Of a DNA stretch of 64,000 nucleotides, positions 36,165-46,381 are shown piece by piece. Position 1 is the first letter of the stretch. Every line of letters begins with the position of its first letter. The DNA is from Ciona intestinalis (taxonomy: Eukaryota > Chordata > Ascidiacea > Phlebobranchia > Cionidae). The stretch is taken from contig NC_020166.2 in NCBI RefSeq assembly GCF_000224145.3, positions 2,535,150 to 2,599,149 on the forward strand, read 5' to 3'. A model generated the notes under the pieces. The model searched no databases and was not told the origin of the DNA. It was given only the letters and a program-made list of their open reading frames with translations. A program made the position numbers and the translations under genes.

Positions 36165-39100
36165 TACTCGTGTTTTCAGTTTACCATCTAATCAACATTT
36201 TCACATTGTAAGTAATATGTATTATGCTGTTATTTATAATGAAATTCGCCAAGTTTCCCTGTTTGCATAGTAATTTTCTAGAGAATCTTATTAAACTGAG
36301 AATATATATAGGCCATAATAAGTAATACATAGCGTCCTTAAATTTAAAAACAACTCGGAAATCATTGATTTAATTATAACTATTATTTTCTTGATATTCA
36401 TATTTCTAAACAAAAATTTAGAAGACGCAAGCAATAATGTTGATAAAACGTTCAATTTCATATTATTTTTTTTCAGAAACAACTCGGAAATCGTTGGTTT
36501 GATTAATGCTGTGAGTTCAAGTCTTAAACAAATACGATCCTTGATTGCTGATGGAAAACTTAGCGCAAACACCAATGGATTGGCCAACTTGGATATGAAA
36601 ATTGAGTCGCTGGCCTCTGTAAGTGTGAAAAACAACTACGTATAGGCATTTGTGTGAATATATACCAGATTGGAAACTTTTATTTTTAAGGACATGATTT
36701 TTTTCATAATTGATTTTGCACAGATTAGCCCCGATTTTTACATTACTATATTAAGGTTAAATAGGACTAATGATAAAAATGATATGTGTATTGGATTTTC
36801 TTCTAAATTAATAAAATTGAATGCAGCGCCTGTTGTGAAGTCACTAATTATTGTTATGTAAACAATAATTGTGATATCAAATACAAGGAGTAGACTTGCC
36901 TTGTGAAAATGTGAAATATTGTACTTAATCGTGCAGTTTGGCATTAAATTATGTGTTAACTGTTGAGTAACAGTTTAACATGTGCATTTTTCTCTCTTTT
37001 AACTTAAATAAAATTTGTACAATTTATATTTGTTTTATGTAATTTGTCCTAGCTTAATAATGTTACAGTTTCCAGCTGGTGTAAAACAAAAGATGAGCTT
37101 TATATAAGTTTGGCGCATTGCTAATTGCACAAGTATGTGCATTTAGGTGGGCAATAACAATTATATTTCCACCTTTATCGTTCGTACCACATATTTCATA
37201 CTGTGTTACAATTTTCACAAATGCATATCATATTACAACTGAAAACAATACCATATATTTATATTGCATGCATCAGCAAATCCTTGTGTATAATAAACTT
37301 ACTCTTATGAGCCCTCAGGCTGTTAATTGTTTATATCATTTATGCTTGAATTAGTAACTGTATTTTAATCTGTTTATACTGTCATAGTTAGTTACTAGCA
37401 CATACAACCTAATATTATGCCCTGTGACATCAATGCTTTTAGCAGAAAAAAACGTCAAAACAAACTGTGACAGGAGACTGTTATTCCTTCAATAAGAACG
37501 ACCAACAAGATTTATTCGATGCAATTCAAACTTCAGATGATGTTTTGTTGATTCAGGCAAGATTGTTATGTTATGTATAAATGTACTGTACATGTATAAG
37601 CAAGAGTATGTAGCTTAACACTGTGACTTTATAAAAACAACAACATGTATTGGGGTATGCTATTTTTATTTGCAGCTGAAAAAGTCTAATCTGTATAATT
37701 GTTTTTCTTATGTTATTAAAATACCAAGCTTATAAAAGGACTACACTTGCTCAGGCATGTAAAAAATAAAAATCCGGCCGATACCGGTTTGCATTTATAT
37801 TTTTCCGGCAGTTTTCCCGGCGCGTGTGTTCTGAAGTCAAATTTTGCCTCTCTATCTAGCCCCGCGTTCGTGTGCCGCTTTCACCATGTACGAGGCTTTT
37901 GGATATAAGCCAACGATTTCTTCCGCGGTCCTTCGTAGCGTAAGAATTTAATTAAAAACGTGTCAATCATTGAAAGTAATAACAGACGCTAGTTTAAGCA
38001 AGGAATACTCTACTAGGATTGCTACTTTAATAAAACTATAAAACTAATCGACGATTACCAACTACAGTTAAAAAAACATGTTTCTACCCGCAACTAATTT
38101 TCTTTGTAATAATAATTACCGGGAATTTAATAGTGCTTTAAGATTGTCTGTGTTTTATATTTCGTAACACGAGTTGAAATATTTGTTCGTATTGTTACGT
38201 ATTACATTACATTAGTCACAATCCCTATTATGGCGCAATCAAATACCGCAAGTGCATTACGACATAGCTAGTAATGTTACGTCACAATTGCCATTGTCTC
38301 CTCATATATGCCGGATTTATGATAATATAAAGCTGTTTGTTACGTCAGAACTGCACGAATAGGTAACTTACGCATACGTTAACACGAAACGAGATGTTAC
38401 GCAGCCGGCCAAGTAAATAAATTCCGGATTTCCACGCCGGCCGTTTTTTTACCGGCAGTTTTTAAAAAATCCGGCCGATGCCGGCGGCATCGAAAATAGG
38501 CACTTTTTACACCGCTGCACTTGCTCTGAAGTTATGTTACTTGCTTTTTATGTGTAACGATGTCACTTACTTTAATCCATGTGTTTATATAGTGTGTATA
38601 ATTGTTTCTTTTGTACTGGCGAATGGCAACTGTATGTATGTAGTAGGCTTACTAGGCTATATATTAGTATGCAACATAGTTATTTTATGAGAATATCTGA
38701 ATAAAAAACACAACAGTTGTCAGTTACTTAGTTATGTTAAATTAATATGTGTTTGAATCAACAAATTATCTTAAAGCGTAGATTTGTTTCTTTGCTATAT
38801 AGTCCCTATCATACTTAATATAAACAAAAACTAGAAAATACATAAATAAAAACTAAACATCATCATTTAATAGGAAGGTGTCGACTTGTCAACGCCAGAG
38901 CTGTTGTTCAGTTGTCACCAACTGCAAGGACATCACAATTGTGTCTACAGATGGTCAAGGTACTAATTAGTAATTACATGATTATGTATTGTTATTGATT
39001 ACTTTAATTTACCTAATGCAGAAATACTGGATCACAGACTTATAGTTATAAATTATTATCACAAAAGAAAGCAATAAAATTATTAAACTAAATATAAACT

Positions 39101-40486
39101 ACATTATAAGCCTTCTAGCACACAACAGTTTTCAGTGTTATTATATTTCAAAATTTGTGTTTTGTTTTGTATTTACTGGTATGCGTTTTGTAATTTGAGT
39201 TGTGCTTTGTATATTCAAATTACTCAAATAAAATGTGTTTTTCTAATAATTAAATTCTATGTTTGCATTACAGATGTGATATTGAAATAGATTGGAAGTC
39301 AAAATTGCGAAGAAATAAGTCTCCTACATACTTCCCTTTCATGATGAAACAAGGCCCATGTTTTAATAAACAAACAGTCAGCTGTGCTGTGGGGAAAATC
39401 AACAAAAATAAGGATTTCTGTTTAAAACGTCGTGTCTCTTGCAGTTTAGCATCACTTGGTAATGTCCAAGACGGAATTGGTAGAAAACTTGCCATTATTC
39501 TCCCATCTTCTTTCAAATTTTCTGACCACAAGGGGAAAAACGAGAATTCAAAAGCCATAAATTTAGATGTGAACTTGCTTTTCAACTGGAGCGTGTATAT
39601 TTGTAGTTTTCTTGGGTGCTTGTCGTTCTTCACAACGCAAAGTAGCTTTCTAAGTCGGGTTATAGCAGCGTTTCAATCCCTAATTACTTACAATTTTTTC
39701 GTACTCGGTACATGGTTGCTACAGTCTGGCTATAAAATTAATTGTATTCAGTTTGTGGCCAATTCTATGCTCTTCCAATTGCGAAAACTTCTCACAAAGG
39801 ATGTTATCGCGCACCTACATGAGAATTGGATGGTTTTAGTTTTCGGATTTTTTGTGTTTTTTACTCTGGTAGTAGATGTGTTAAAAAGGGCAAATATTCT
39901 CGGGAGAGAGCAAGAAATTGAAACCACGCTTAGTGAGATATTGCTAAACAACAATCGATGGCATTCAAATGACGGAGACATTTCTCAGCGTTGGGTGCAA
40001 AGACTAGCAACTCCTAGTTTATGGCTCCAACCCCTGGTGCCTATGGATTACATAAGTGAACTTCCAGTGTGGAGGTATACTGGGCGGTGTGTGGCCAGTT
40101 CTGATGATTCTGACGCTGATCACTGCTCTAAGGAGTTCCCCAGGTCTAGCAAAAGTTGGTACCAGCGTCAACTAAGATCTGCAACTTGTTCAAAACAAGG
40201 TTCGAGCTGTATAGCCAGAAGTGTAATCAGATCCATTCGTTCATGTTTAAGAAGCAGAAGTCCTGCTATGCGACGAATAAACAACGCTCCCGACGGTATG
40301 AGAGAAGAAACAAGCTGTAGCATTTGTTTGGATAACTACAAACAACATGACCATGTATGTGGATTGCCTTGTGGACACGTTTTTCATCATTCTTGTATTT
40401 TGTCATGGCTCCACAGTGATCAACACTGTTGTCCAATATGCAGATGGCCGGCTTACCAAGTCAAGTCCCCAGAACAACCAATTTAA
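36125..40486 (+). CDS. RNF103: E3 ubiquitin ligase RNF103 (KF-1)
   Basis: ER membrane ubiquitin ligase of the ER-associated degradation pathway. Exons 36125-36207, 36477-36618, 37446-37556, 38874-38959, 39274-40486 give 544 aa (human 685). A membrane segment starts the protein (MFLLKISVVLVYLILVFSVY); further hydrophobic spans lie near residues 246-262, 275-291 and 326-343. The family block LATPSLWLQPLVPMDYISEL followed by PVWRY matches vertebrate RNF103 closely. The C-terminal RING-H2 finger is complete: C489, C492, C507, H509, H512, C515, C527, C530. Intron 3 appears to be GC-AG (ATTCAG/GCAAGA); its exon encodes DDVLLIQ, matching the family there. Exon 3 has a tandem acceptor (TTTAGCAG), so one glutamine is optional. 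The middle region is shorter than in vertebrates. Intron 3 holds a 766 bp transposon. Confidence 0.95.
37752..38517. mobile_element. 766 bp hAT-like non-autonomous element
   Basis: Starts CAGGCATGTAAAAA and ends TTTTTACACCGCTG, imperfect inverse ends of the form CAGNNNTGTAAAAA. Flanks 37744-37751 and 38518-38525 are both CACTTGCT, a perfect 8 bp duplication. Sub-terminal GC-rich blocks (ATCCGGCCGATACCGG left, ATCCGGCCGATGCCGG right) stand out from the AT-rich intron. No transposase frame remains. RNF103 intron 3. Confidence 0.92.
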
Positions 40487-40927
40487 TCTAACCTTTACTT
40501 TGTCCTGTATTTACTGTTCTATCCATTTCCTGTAGTTAAAAAGAAATCTTTTCTAATAAATACTGTTTATTTGCACCGTATAACAACACTAGCACTTCTA
40601 GTAACAATAAATTTCCCGCTTTATTCAGAACAATAAAAAGTTAACTGCATCTTAAATAATTAATGAAAAAATGTTTTTTGTTTTAAGAAATAAATTCTAC
40701 ATTGTGTTGGAATGATTGCGTGTTTTTTGCAGATAAGCTATTAGCTAAGTAAGTTATGTATAGGAATTGGTTAAATTTACTAGCAAAGTAAGAAAGGTTT
40801 AGTAGAAAAAGATGCTGTATAAATTGCAACATTTTAGAATGTATAATAATAATATAATATACTTTATCATTAAATGACGTTTGAACTAGTAGAAGATCTA
40901 ATCTCAGGGCAACAAACACTGCAAAAG
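40487..40927. other. RNF103/POFUT2 tail-to-tail 3' UTRs
   Basis: 441 bp between stop codons. An AATAAA for RNF103 at 40555-40560 and its complement TTTATT for POFUT2 at 40620-40625 face each other about 60 bp apart, so the transcripts probably end nearly back to back. Confidence 0.5.
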
Positions 40928-42232
40928 TTAATCCCAGATTTCGCTATCACTTTTCCACACAATTTTCCACTTGGCTGGCTGTTCACAATCATCGCTGCCC
41001 TCATCCGAGCATATTCTGTTAAAAGTTGTGTGTTTTGGAAAGCACATAATTTCTCTCTCTTCTTGAATTCGGAAAGAAAAAGTTGATTCTTTGGTTCCCA
41101 TGAAAAATCGAGCATGTGAACAAATTATCTGGTCTATGATCGCCACGCCACCCATTTTAAATTCACTCTTCTCAGTTTTTGTGGGTTTGTACATAAACAT
41201 GCCAGGAAGAAGCGATTTTAGTTCTTTCATTTCTTCTTTTGTCCCATCAGAAGCAATAAATACTTTGTCCACTTTATATTCTTTCATTTTTTCGCTCAAA
41301 ACCTTCGCAACTTGTTTAATTGACGGCACAAACTCCTTTCTAGCATACAGGAAGTCCTTCCTTCTTACATGAGCGGCAATATATGGTCCACCAATAGCAT
41401 CTTCTGTACATTTATGATCCTTCCAATTTTCCGGCATGACAGTTTTATCACGAACATCATCAGAATCCAGATACTTTGACCGAAATTGGTCCGCTGTTTT
41501 AATCAAAGCATCCGCAAACACCATGCTTCTTCTACAATCCCAATACCTCTTCCCACCAAACATATCATGGAGCATATTCTCTCCTCTGTCCAGCATAACC
41601 GACTTTGCTGTTGTATTTCCACCACACAACGGCTTCACAAACAGCTTAGACATTCCTTGCACCGAAACACATTTAAAAGTTTTTGCATAAGTTTCTTCAT
41701 AGCCCCAAAACCACCCGCGAATTTTCCCTTCGCTATCAGTTTCATAAACAGGGTTCTCAATGCAATCTCTCTCATGCATTTTTTCCTCCCAAGTCCCACT
41801 ACTCCATCCTTCTGCATAGTTCTGTAGATACCACAACTCGTCTATCACTGCTTCTCCCACCTCTTCAATGTAATCCTCATATTCAATAACTGGAACAAAC
41901 CCACTCATGCTTTTTACATTAAAAAACATTGACCATGGGATAAGGCTCTGTTCCATTCCATGCTCTTTCCAATGGTAGCTGATTCTTCCCCAAGGGGGCA
42001 GAACCAAAACCCAGTCATCTCCCTTACAGGATTTGCTTTCACGCAAGCTTTTTACAAGGTTTGCAACTCGCATGTAAACATCTCTACGTAGGTTGAAGCC
42101 CTCACCAGGGTTACAGTCATATAAGAGATACCTTTTATTGCCTGCTGGTTTTGCATCTTCACATACAGCGTAGTTATAACTCAGCAATATAAAAACCAAA
42201 TTCAAAATAAAATACAAGGCACAATTAGACAT
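40928..42232 (-). CDS. POFUT2: GDP-fucose protein O-fucosyltransferase 2
   Basis: ER enzyme that adds O-fucose to folded thrombospondin type 1 repeats. One uninterrupted frame of 434 aa, matching the family's usual length (about 430). The start is the ATG at 42232. The frame is open upstream but begins after a splice-acceptor-like TTTATAG at 42248, so a 5' UTR exon or trans-splice is likely. Signal peptide at residues 1-24 (ALYFILNLVFILLSYNYAVC). Motifs: RYLLYDCNPGEGFNLRRDV (Glu44 equals the catalytic Glu of human POFUT2), VLVLPPWGR, YAEGWSSGTWEEK, RGWFWGYEET, HVRRKDF (GDP-fucose binding) and STFSFRIQEEREI. All key residues are kept. The vertebrate gene has many introns, so intron loss or retroposition in this lineage is likely. 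Confidence 0.98.
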   Translation of the reverse strand: MSNCALYFILNLVFILLSYNYAVCEDAKPAGNKRYLLYDCNPGEGFNLRRDVYMRVANLVKSLRESKSCKGDDWVLVLPPWGRISYHWKEHGMEQSLIPWSMFFNVKSMSGFVPVIEYEDYIEEVGEAVIDELWYLQNYAEGWSSGTWEEKMHERDCIENPVYETDSEGKIRGWFWGYEETYAKTFKCVSVQGMSKLFVKPLCGGNTTAKSVMLDRGENMLHDMFGGKRYWDCRRSMVFADALIKTADQFRSKYLDSDDVRDKTVMPENWKDHKCTEDAIGGPYIAAHVRRKDFLYARKEFVPSIKQVAKVLSEKMKEYKVDKVFIASDGTKEEMKELKSLLPGMFMYKPTKTEKSEFKMGGVAIIDQIICSHARFFMGTKESTFSFRIQEEREIMCFPKHTTFNRICSDEGSDDCEQPAKWKIVWKSDSEIWD

Positions 42233-42284
42233 TCCTCTTAATTTGATTTCCACCTATAAAATACAACATATATTATACTTTTTG

Positions 42285-42536
42285 GTGCTAGTAAAAAAAA
42301 TTTTCTCCCCACATTTTTTGCTAACCACTAACCCCCAACCTCTAACAGTTTCCACCAGGTCCCTTTAATTAGTGCATGTTCGCTATGTCCACAATATTCA
42401 CTACATAGTGGAAATAGTGTCCACAATATTCACTACATAGTGGAAATAGTGAATATTGTGGACATAACAGACATGATATATGTCCATTTCCACAAGCCTA
42501 TTCTGCTATGTACTATGTGGATTCTTCACTAGCGCC
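42285..42536. mobile_element. MITE C with 8 bp target duplication
   Basis: Left end GGTGCTAGTAAAAAAAATTT, right end GGATTCTTCACTAGCGCC, inverse over the first 9 to 12 bases. Flanks are TACTTTTT on both sides, a perfect 8 bp duplication. Inside are two tandem 32 bp units (42386 and 42418) and a perfect 18 bp stem (42418-42435 with 42447-42464, TGTCCACAATATTCACTA). The family is not certain: hAT, P and Merlin elements all make 8 bp duplications. Confidence 0.88.
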
Positions 42537-42763
42537 TACTTTTTATATAAAAGCAACTTTGATAATACCTAACCACAAGTTATGATAGCATAACATAACT
42601 GTACCACATTTTAAACTAAATTTAAATGCATTTTTTTGTCCTGAAGCTATCAAAAACTCGACCGTCATTAAATTGAATTGTATGCATGGGTGATGGTTTT
42701 AACAATAGCAGTGTTGTGTTTAATTACACTTTATACAATATATGTGTCAGTAAAACAATCAAA

Positions 42764-42895
42764 ATGGACATGAAATTACCACTTACCACACGTGTACATA
42801 AGAACGTAAACGAACATCTCGCCCTCAGGCAATCACTGACTGACGCATTCGAGAGAATGAGAAAAAGGCAGCAGGTAAAACTTTTTTCTTTTTAA
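42764..42895 (+). CDS. Unassigned short open frame or exon
   Basis: From ATG at 42764: MDMKLPLTTRVHKNVNEHLA, then a charged helical stretch to RMRKRQQ, where CAGCAG/GTAAAA is a good splice donor in phase 0; unspliced it ends 7 codons later. It does not join BIN3 exon 2 in an open frame, since that meets a stop at once. It could be a small protein, a first exon of an unseen transcript, or chance. The sequence looks coding-like, but I recognise no family. Confidence 0.25.
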   Translation: MDMKLPLTTRVHKNVNEHLALRQSLTDAFERMRKRQQVKLFSF

Positions 42896-43087
42896 CTCGT
42901 TCATGCGTAAAGTACAAAATGACGTCATCATGTCAATAATATTGAGTATTGTATTGTAGTAAGTGTTCAATATTTTTGATACGTTTTGTGCTGTAAACAA
43001 CTGTATTAGTGTATTTGTTCATTAAGAAACATTTGGATCGATAACAAGTCAACATATACTACCGTCGTGGTTTTTTAAACCTTAAAA

Positions 43088-45330
43088 ATGAGTTGGTAAG
43101 TATTATAAAACTTTACAACAATGTAATATAGTAGGGAGGAAAAGATCTGGACACCTTCAGCACAAAATATCTAAGTATCTTTGTGTTTTAAACAATTAAC
43201 AACGGTCTATGGGGGTAATATGGTGTACCATCTTTCCCCATCCTACTCTTTATTCAGATGATGTAAATAAAACGTTTTCAAATCTGATTCTACTGTGCTG
43301 TAGCTATTCTCTTAATCTCTGATAGTGCTCCTTGAAGGATGCCTAAACTGCCATTATGAGCTCATAAAAATTGTAATGTAGTCAAAGCATAATCACATAT
43401 AAACAATTGTGGTTTAAAATTAATTTTTTTGCAGGAATTTGTTTAATCGCCAAGCTAAAAGAAGCTTGGTGACAAAAACTACTGAACGAGATTTTGAAAG
43501 AGAATGCACAAAGATGCAACAGTTGAGTATTATGTTACATGTGTTAGCACCGGAGCACACTGGTTAGCACACCTGCCTCTGACCCATTGGGTTCAAGGCT
43601 TGTCTCTGCTGTAGGGGAATGTGTCTTTTTACCCAAACTACTGTATATACTATTAGGTGTCTTTAACGGGTCGCCGAAAATATGGGAAGATTAAAAGGGG
43701 TCATAAACAAAAAAGTTTATATATGTAAATATATAAATATTTGTTTATTTTGATCTTTGCCACAGCTTAGAAGAGTGCAGCAAAAAAATCGCTAAGGATA
43801 GCAAAAGAATGGCATCTTGTACGAGTGCTTATGGTAAATCTGCAGGCAAGTTAGGGCATGACTTGTTGACTGATATGGGTGCCAATGGACATGAAGATTT
43901 CAATTTATTTGATGCGGCAATGGCAAAACAGGACCAACTTGCTCAAGAAAAGGTAATGAATGTGCTCTTTCTTTTTTTTAGATACACGTTGTCTAGCCAT
44001 AACACAAAATGGCTTAGGACGCATTCATACGCATTACATAGTTTCCGTTTTATATGGTGCAGATGGGGCTGGTATACTCTGGATATTATGCAGACCTGCT
44101 GCGTTTAACTGTATTTTATAAATAAAACCCATTAAAGCGTGAAAATAATTTAAGAACATTTTATTCCAAGGTAAAAGGTATTAGCTGTTACCTAATTCAT
44201 TTGACATAACACAACTGTGACAGTTGTGAATCTGGTGAGGCAGACAGTTATGGCAGTAGCCAGTATATAGTTTTGACCAAGTGTCCTCTAGTTACCAAGT
44301 GTCCTCAAGTTACCAAGTGTCCTCTCTACAACTTTTTATTCTATTTTCTTGTCACAAAACAATAAATTATAAAACCGTATCCTCACAACTTCTATGTACC
44401 GTCATTAATGACAAGATCAAGATATTTGGATATTATGACTAAACATATGCCGTCTTACCCCACGCTACTATATATCAGGAATAACAAGGTACTTCTGCAA
44501 TAAATTAAAATATAACTGATAATCTTTTGCAGTCGAACATGATGCACCAAGCAATGGTTGAACCTATGAAAAGATACACCACTATATTCCCCCACTACAC
44601 ACAACAGGTAAAAAGCAGGGAAAAAGTGTTGCAGGAATACAACAAAGTTCAGGCCAAGCTGGAAAAATATGAAGAAAGAGAACAGACTGGTGCCAACATT
44701 GTCAAAATACAGCAGGTAATATGTCTTTGGTGTATGGACCATGTACATGTCAGAAACATTTGTGGAATTTTAAGTGTTAATTATTATGTATAAGTATGAT
44801 ATAAATTACACAACTGTTTTTTTTAAATTAAAGTTAATAAAAAAATATTTATAAGTAATACCAAAGATAATTATATTATTTGTACAATATTGTTTTTTCA
44901 CTTTTTATTTATCTATGGTCGAAATTTTACGCGTTGTTTCGTACACTTTACGAGTGTTTTATACACCTCGTGCACTTTACCACCATGTATGGAACTTTGT
45001 GGGTGATTTTTTATGTCTGGCTCACAATTTAGACAACCCATTCATAACCAACGGGTTGGAGCAATTGCCGTTTAGTGGCTTGCCCAAGGACACATACGCC
45101 CATAATGGTAGCACTCAAAGTCTGAAACCCATAACCTCTAGGTTGGAGGTATGGGCGCTAACCAACTGTGCTACAGCATTTTTAAGATTGATATATTGCA
45201 GATGAAAGCAGAGGTGCAACCTGTAAAAGAAGAATTTGAGAAAAAGAATAATTCTTTGTTAGAAGAGATGCCTAAGTTTTACGATGCTAGTATCGGTTAC
45301 ATTCATCCATCACTTAAAACTATCGTTGCA
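43088..45330 (+). CDS. BIN3: Bridging integrator 3, 3' end in assembly gap
   Basis: N-BAR protein that binds and curves membranes and is linked to actin organisation. Exons 43088-43095, 43435-43521, 43766-43952, 44533-44715 and 45202 to the gap at 45331. The first exon codes only MSW (8 bases), as in vertebrate BIN3, which also begins MSW. Exon 2 gives NLFNRQAKRSLVTKTTERDF; the human block VPKTVERDFERE aligns there. Later blocks EEMPKFYDASIGY and AKLEKYEEREQTG also match. The visible part is 198 aa of an expected ~250, all BAR domain, rich in coiled-coil helix. The exon 2 to 3 junction is the least certain: the donor GTTGAG is weak, giving QHLEEC. The stop codon is in, or just after, the gap. 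A SINE nearly fills the last intron. Confidence 0.93.
43129..43247 (-). mobile_element. MITE, family A, internally deleted
   Basis: GTAGGGAGGAAAAGATCTGG left, TGTACCATCTTTCCCCATCC right; the middle is lost. It begins 33 bases after BIN3's tiny first exon. Confidence 0.75.
43546..43650 (+). mobile_element. SINE head fragment
   Basis: tRNA-like head in forward sense: CACACTGGTTAGCACACCTG and TGGGTTCAAGGCTTG (A- and B-box regions). BIN3 intron 2. Not a tRNA gene: no fold or 3' half. Confidence 0.65.
44325..44471 (+). mobile_element. MITE family A/B fragment
   Basis: Left end lost; contains TAAAACCGTATCCTCACAAC and ends GCCGTCTTACCCCACGCTAC. BIN3 intron 3. Just upstream, CAAGTGTCCTC is repeated three times at 44279-44323. 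Confidence 0.7.
44905..45176 (-). mobile_element. SINE, near full length, diverged
   Basis: Runs from the tail-proximal body through ACAACCCATTCATAACCAAC, GCTTGCCCAAGGACACATAC to the complement of the tRNA head (GCGCTAACCAACTGTGCTAC). It stops about 25 bp before BIN3 exon 5 and may supply part of that intron's acceptor region. Confidence 0.8.
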
Positions 45331-45455
45331 NNNNNNNNNNNNNNNNNNNNNNNNNNNNNNNNNNNNNNNNNNNNNNNNNNNNNNNNNNNNNNNNNNNNNN
45401 NNNNNNNNNNNNNNNNNNNNNNNNNNNNNNNNNNNNNNNNNNNNNNNNNNNNNNN
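45331..45455. other. Assembly gap (125 N)
   Basis: Runs of N hide the last part of BIN3. The frame that reads through the N stretch is meaningless. Confidence 1.
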
Positions 45456-46381
45456 TTTAACTTTGTTGTTTTGCTGTTGCTTTCCTTCTCTTCGTTCTTT
45501 AAATAACGTGATCTTCGTTTTCGAAGAAATAAGTAAAAAATATGTTATGATTTTGTGTGGCGATAGTAATTATATGCATTAGTGATTCAAACTATTAGGT
45601 ACGTTGGAATTGCAGGGTGAAAAAGGCAATTGGGTTTTATGTATCTTAATGTTTGGATATATATCTTGTCTGATTGTAGTTAACTTGTTATATGGTTGAA
45701 GTGGTTATAGTAAATGAGAAACGGGACTTGCTTTAAATGTTACAGGATAAATATAAATTTTTTCTACTTATATATATATGTGGTGCATTAATGTTGTATT
45801 AGCTTACATGGGAAAATGGATTTTTCATAATAAAGAAGATTATATTTAAAATTTGTAGTTGTTACATTTTACCATAGGTTTAAACAGGCAAAGAGACCAA
45901 TTTACATTTAAAATATATTATAAATTAAGACTCCCAAATTTGAATACAATAATAACAGCAATTTACAAATGTTTTTTTTTTATATAATTTAATATACATC
46001 TCAAAACAAGTGTTAAAAAATTCACATTAAAATGTTGTGTACTAGTACAAGAAAAATGTCATTAATTCATTAAAACACGATTTTGAAACCTTTTAAAAAG
46101 TGAAAAATTTAAAAAAACATAAACAATCTTGTATCGCAGTAAAACAGTAAGCATGGGCAATGAAACAAAAATCTCATGTACATTGCGCTGATTTAATTTA
46201 ATAATGAAAAATCCCTAAGCTTTTAAATAGATCAAAATTGTAAAATGCTTTAAAAAAGTTGTATAAATAATTTTTTAATTTTAAAAATAGTTTTCTGAGA
46301 ATGCTGGTTTTAAAGATTTTTCAGAATGCTGTTTTAACTTAACCTATTTTTCATGGTAGCTATCGCAATAAATAAAACAGT
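45456..46381. other. BIN3/GPHN tail-to-tail spacer
   Basis: AT-rich, no exon supported; likely BIN3 and GPHN 3' UTRs. Confidence 0.5.

Larger units (their letters stand above)
42233..43087. other. Head-to-head spacer, POFUT2 and BIN3
   Basis: Holds a 252 bp MITE whose near end is 52 bp from the POFUT2 start codon, and an unassigned short frame at 42764-42895. Both promoters should be here. Confidence 0.6.

Noticed and set aside
40874-41889. Plus-strand frames across POFUT2
   Set aside because: Antisense shadows of the conserved POFUT2 frame.
42764-43521. Using the 42764 frame as BIN3 exon 1
   Set aside because: Its phase 0 donor joined to the exon at 43435 gives a stop after three codons; the 8-base MSW exon at 43088 fits the family and phase.
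43546-43640. Possible tRNA gene
   Set aside because: A- and B-box words are present but there is no acceptor stem or 3' half; it is a SINE head. The same holds at 56724 and 61390.
45151-45582. 143-residue frame running through the N gap
   Set aside because: The N run makes the frame unknown; only the part to 45330 is BIN3.
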